From: Quadrisphaera sp. RL12-1S
GTDB taxonomy: Bacteria; Actinomycetota; Actinomycetes; Actinomycetales; Quadrisphaeraceae
NCBI RefSeq assembly: GCF_014270065.1
Contig: NZ_JACNME010000006.1
Location: 62,001 to 126,000 of the forward strand
Direction of reading: 5' to 3'
Length of the DNA stretch: 64,000 nt
In this document: positions 61,126-64,000 of the stretch, one piece after another
Numbering within the stretch: the first letter of the stretch is position 1
How the letters are laid out: each line of letters starts with the position of its first letter
The notes under the pieces: generated by a model
What the model was told of the DNA's origin: nothing
Database searches by the model: none
The model's input: the letters and a program-made list of their open reading frames with translations, nothing else
Made by a program: the position numbers and the translations under genes

Positions 61126-62342
61126 CAGGCGGCCGCCTTCCACAGCTGGGTGTAGGTGGCGCGGTAGTCGAGGTCGCCCTCGTAGGCGCTGCCGGCGGCG
61201 GGGAGGTTCCGCTCGGCGTCGATGATCTGCGAGCCGACGCCGTCGGTGACGCCCGGCTGGCCGTCGAAGGCGCGGTTGAGCTGGTCGACGGCGGCCCAGG
61301 CGGCGCGCCCGTTGGAGAAGCCGACGCAGGCCTGGGCGCCGCCGCCGGCGCGGATGTAGTCGAGCGTCTCCTGCACGCACTCCCCGCCCAGCACCACGCG
61401 GCCGCTCGAGGGGTTCTGCTGCAGCGACTGCTGCACGCCGGCGGAGAGCATGAAGTCGAGGTCGGTCACCACGACGTTCGCGTCCGGCGCCTTGAGCAGC
61501 GCGCTGTCGAACTTCTGGCGCAGCTGGCCGATCTCGGAGGGGGTGATGGCCACGGTGCCGACCACGCTGCAGCCGGGGCACTGCGCCGCGAGCTCCTCGG
61601 TGAAGCCCTTGGACAGGTACTCGCCGATGGAGACGCCCTTGAACGCGACGTGGAGCACCTTGGCGGAGCCACCGGTCTTCGCGATGACCCAGTCGGCGCG
61701 GAGCCTCCCGGCCTTCTCGTAGAAGTCGCCGGTGCCCGTGACGCCGTCGGTGTAGCCGAGCTTCGCGTCGAACTGCGGCGCGCCGCCGCCCTGCGTGGGG
61801 TCGTCGCAGTCGAAGGACGCCACCCCGGTCACCTTGACGCCGCCGCGGCGGGCCTCGGCGAGGGCCTCGGAGACGGGGGCGCAGTCGACGCCGGCGAGCA
61901 GGATCGCGTCGGCACCGGCCGCGGTGGCCTGGCGGACGCAGGTCGACCACTGCGCGGGGTTGTTCTGCCCGTCGCAGACGGTGGCCTTCCACCCGATCGC
62001 GGCGGCTGCGGCCTGCGCCTCGGAGGCGATCTTGGCCAGGCCCGAGACCTGCTGGAAGGCGGACACCACCCACAGGTCGTGGCCGGGCGAGACCGCGGGC
62101 GAGCTGGTGGGCGGGGCGGTCGAGAGGCCCTGGTACCCGGCCGCGACGGCGTCGGTGACGGCTGCGGGCACCGCGGCGCTGCTGGCGCCGGACCCTCCGG
62201 TCGCCGAGGTGGCCCCGGTGGCGGAGGAGCAGGCCGCCAGCACGAGGGCGGCGGCGGTGGCCGCGGCGGCCACCAGGAGCGCGCGGGCGGCGGCCGGCCG
62301 GTGGGTCGCGGCCGGCCGGCGGGCGGGGTGGGGACTGGTCAT
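61125..62342 (-). CDS. Substrate-binding lipoprotein of the ABC transporter
   Basis: This is a 405-residue periplasmic-binding-protein-like lipoprotein, with signal peptide and lipobox LVLAACSS near residue 38. The sugar-binding fold is recognisable in LWVVSAFQQVSGLAKIASEAQ, ATAAGADAILLAGVDCAPVSEAL, KVLHVAFKGVSIGEYLSKGF and NVVVTDLDFMLSAGVQQSL. Several Cys (CDG, CVRQ, CAP, CDD, QCPGC) may form disulfides, which is unusual for RbsB relatives. AAGGAG precedes the ATG at 62342. An inverted repeat TGACC-n5-GGTCA lies upstream at 62400-62414. Confidence 0.92.
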   Translation of the reverse strand: MTSPHPARRPAATHRPAAARALLVAAAATAAALVLAACSSATGATSATGGSGASSAAVPAAVTDAVAAGYQGLSTAPPTSSPAVSPGHDLWVVSAFQQVSGLAKIASEAQAAAAAIGWKATVCDGQNNPAQWSTCVRQATAAGADAILLAGVDCAPVSEALAEARRGGVKVTGVASFDCDDPTQGGGAPQFDAKLGYTDGVTGTGDFYEKAGRLRADWVIAKTGGSAKVLHVAFKGVSIGEYLSKGFTEELAAQCPGCSVVGTVAITPSEIGQLRQKFDSALLKAPDANVVVTDLDFMLSAGVQQSLQQNPSSGRVVLGGECVQETLDYIRAGGGAQACVGFSNGRAAWAAVDQLNRAFDGQPGVTDGVGSQIIDAERNLPAAGSAYEGDLDYRATYTQLWKAAA

Positions 62343-62399
62343 CACACGACTCCTTCGTCGACGAGGACCCGAAGATGTCTGCTCGCGCAGCGTCAGACT

Positions 62400-62414
62400 T
62401 GACCAGGGCGGTCA
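62400..62414. promoter_or_regulatory. Possible operator upstream of the ABC operon
   Basis: TGACC-AGGGC-GGTCA is a perfect 5-bp inverted repeat in the spacer between the binding-protein gene and the divergent DUF3237 gene. Regulator binding is inferred from location only. Confidence 0.35.
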
Positions 62415-62510
62415 TCAACTTGGCTTGAACGGCCAGGCTGCCGGGTGAGCACTGGCGGTGGGGAGGGCCGAGCGGGTGGTCTCGGAGGCCGGCCCCACGA
62501 AGGAGTGACC

Positions 62511-62936
62511 GTGCACGACATCGCCCTGCGCCCCCGCTTCACCATCACCGCGGACATCGCCCCGCCGGAGCCGCTGGTCGACCGCGGCGACCGGCTCGAC
62601 CTCATCGCCATCACCGGTGGCTCGGTGACGGGGGACCTCACCGGCGCGGTGGTCCCCGGAGGTGCCGACTGGTGCGTGACGCGCAGCGACGGGGTGGTGG
62701 CCGTCGAGGCCCGCTACGTCGTGAGGACGTCGGCGGGCTCGCTCGTCGACGTCCACAACACCGGGGTCCTGCGCCCCACCGGACCGGACGAGCCGCCGTA
62801 CTTCCTCACCACCCCGCGGTTCCGCACGGTCGACCCGGCGCTGCACTGGCTCACCGCGACGGTGTTCCTGGGCGAGGCGCACGTGGAGGGGGACCGCGTG
62901 GTCATCGAGGTCGCCGAGGTGGTGGTCCGGGCCTGA
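62511..62936 (+). CDS. DUF3237 domain protein
   Basis: This is a 141-residue beta-rich protein of the DUF3237 type. Seen are RPRFTITADIAPPEPL, LIAITGGSVTGDLTGAVVPGGADW, VVAVEARYVVRTSAGSLVDVHNTG and FRTVDPALHWLTATVFLGEA. AAGGAG lies 8 bases before the GTG at 62511, which gives a start at the family N-terminus. The fold is a small beta-barrel of unknown function. It is divergent from the ABC transporter and 23 bases from the MetE-like gene. Confidence 0.88.
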   Translation: MHDIALRPRFTITADIAPPEPLVDRGDRLDLIAITGGSVTGDLTGAVVPGGADWCVTRSDGVVAVEARYVVRTSAGSLVDVHNTGVLRPTGPDEPPYFLTTPRFRTVDPALHWLTATVFLGEAHVEGDRVVIEVAEVVVRA

Positions 62937-62959
62937 CGGCTCGTGGGCAGACTGGGGCG

Positions 62960-64000
62960 ATGACGTCGAGCACCGACACCGAGGTCCGCCACGAGGTCGT
63001 CCCCTTCCACGCCGACCACGTCGGCAGCCTGCTGCGCCCGCCCGCGCTCCGGGGCGCCCGCGCGCAGCGCGCCGCCGGTGAGATCACCGCCGAGCAGCTG
63101 ACCGAGGTTGAGGACGCCGCAGTCCGCGACGTCGTGCGCCGCCAGGCCGACCTGGGGCTGCGCGTGGTCACCGACGGCGAGCTGCGCCGCCACTACTGGC
63201 ACGAGGACTTCATCCTCTCCCTCGGCGGGATCGAGGTGAAGGAGGCGTTCACCCGGCAGTTCCACACCCTGGACGGCGAGCCCGTCGACGTCCCGCTGAC
63301 CCGCGTGAAGGCCACCGCTCCTGTGCACCTGGAGCACACGGTCTTCGCCGACCACCTGGCGTTCCTGCAGCGGGCCGCGCAGGAGCAGGGGGCCGGCCAG
63401 GTGCCCAAGCTGACGATGCCCTCGCCCAACCAGGTGCACAACACCTTCATCCCCCTCGACGGCACGCCGGCCTACGGCGAGGGCGGCCCGGGCACGGAGG
63501 CCGACGAGCGGCTGCGCGCCGACATCGCCGCCGCGTACGCCGAGCAGCTGCGGCGCCTGCACACCCAGGGCCTGAGGTACGCCCAGCTCGACGACGTGTC
63601 GCTGACCTTCTTCGGAGACCCCAAGGGCGCCGGGCTCGCCCAGAGCCGCCTGCCGGCGTTCATCGACCTGTTCAACGCGGCCATCGCGGACCGCCCGGCC
63701 GACCTCAAGGTCGCCACACACCTGTGCCGCGGCAACTACCGCTCCTCGTGGGCGCAGACCGGCGGGTACGAGCAGATCGCCGAGAGGCTCTTCAACGACC
63801 TCGGCGTGGACGGCTACTTCCTCGAGTTCGACGACGAGCGGTCGGGCTCCCTCGACGTCCTGCGCTTCCTGCCGCCGGGCAAGCGCGTGGTGCTGGGCCT
63901 GGTCACCACCAAGGTGCCGGCCCTGGAGGACGAGGACGCCCTCGTGCGGCGCATCGAGGAGGCCGCGACCTTCGCGCCGCTGGAGCAGCTGGCGCTGAGC
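62960..64000 (+). CDS. MetE-like cobalamin-independent methyltransferase (3' end outside window)
   Basis: 347 codons are visible before the window ends. The protein resembles the C-terminal catalytic domain of MetE, as in YxjG/YxjH-type single-domain enzymes. It shows FHADHVGSLLRPPALRGARA, LGLRVVTDGELRRHYWHEDF, LTMPSPNQVHNTF, YAQLDDVSLTFF, and the zinc-binding ATHLCRGNYRSSW (His and first Cys). It continues GYFLEFDDERSGSLDVLRFL and VVLGLVTTK. The final zinc Cys lies beyond the window. Such short relatives may transfer methyl groups in methionine or other thiol metabolism; the donor is not known. Confidence 0.88.
   Translation, partial: MTSSTDTEVRHEVVPFHADHVGSLLRPPALRGARAQRAAGEITAEQLTEVEDAAVRDVVRRQADLGLRVVTDGELRRHYWHEDFILSLGGIEVKEAFTRQFHTLDGEPVDVPLTRVKATAPVHLEHTVFADHLAFLQRAAQEQGAGQVPKLTMPSPNQVHNTFIPLDGTPAYGEGGPGTEADERLRADIAAAYAEQLRRLHTQGLRYAQLDDVSLTFFGDPKGAGLAQSRLPAFIDLFNAAIADRPADLKVATHLCRGNYRSSWAQTGGYEQIAERLFNDLGVDGYFLEFDDERSGSLDVLRFLPPGKRVVLGLVTTKVPALEDEDALVRRIEEAATFAPLEQLALS

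Overview
The window is high-GC DNA with mostly G/C third codon positions and many GTG/TTG starts. It carries a set typical of Actinomycetota: group II truncated haemoglobin, EttA, paired dynamin-like GTPases, MurT/GatD, and a class F sortase with a DUF4397 partner. The genus cannot be fixed from sequence alone; a Kineosporia/Quadrisphaera-like actinomycete is a guess.

Layout. (1) 1-13.4 kb is housekeeping: an SDR, GlbO, a PRC-barrel protein, two thioesterases, DUF2254, EttA, an SSB, a GNAT enzyme and the two GTPases. A truncated BadF-type kinase lies among them. (2) At 13.4 kb a tRNA-Arg(TCT) gene is the integration site of a roughly 10-kb element, bounded by a 45-bp direct repeat (13475-13519 and 23510-23554). 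The element keeps wreckage of a conjugation system (VirB4-like ATPase, TraG/VirD4 coupling protein, DUF4913, MobC, a winged-helix gene), much of it frameshifted. It has no recognisable integrase or relaxase. Its centre (about 17.4-21.6 kb) is a markedly lower-GC cargo module: a divergent unknown gene, then a TTG-started single-domain AAA+ ATPase overlapping a DUF6414-like gene. This is the best candidate for an undescribed, possibly defensive, system. (3) 23.9-30.7 kb holds a GGDEF-EAL protein, regulators and three SDRs. (4) 30.8-38.4 kb is one leftward polysaccharide cluster: GtrA, Alg5-like GT2, GT4, GH8, cellulose-synthase-like GT2 and a GT39-like membrane mannosyltransferase, mostly with 4-nt overlaps. 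(5) 38.7-42.8 kb is cell envelope: sortase F, DUF4397, a 56-aa zinc ribbon, and MurT-GatD for lipid II amidation. (6) 42.9-44.0 kb is an eroded flavin/ferric-reductase locus. (7) 44.2-51.0 kb is a choline/betaine catabolic operon: soluble cache sensor, GntR regulator, BetA, BetB, APC permease, strong terminator. (8) 51.0-56.5 kb is a probable acyl-CoA degradation set: SDR, AMP ligase, MaoC, amidohydrolase, SDR and a divergent MarR regulator with a clear palindrome. (9) 56.5-62.3 kb is a tightly overlapped sugar-type ABC importer with an AraC regulator and an HSL-like esterase. A DUF3237 gene and a MetE-like methyltransferase, cut by the window end, follow.

The gene calls rest on motif recognition by eye. 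Family names such as DUF6414 and DUF6882 are from memory and not from a search.
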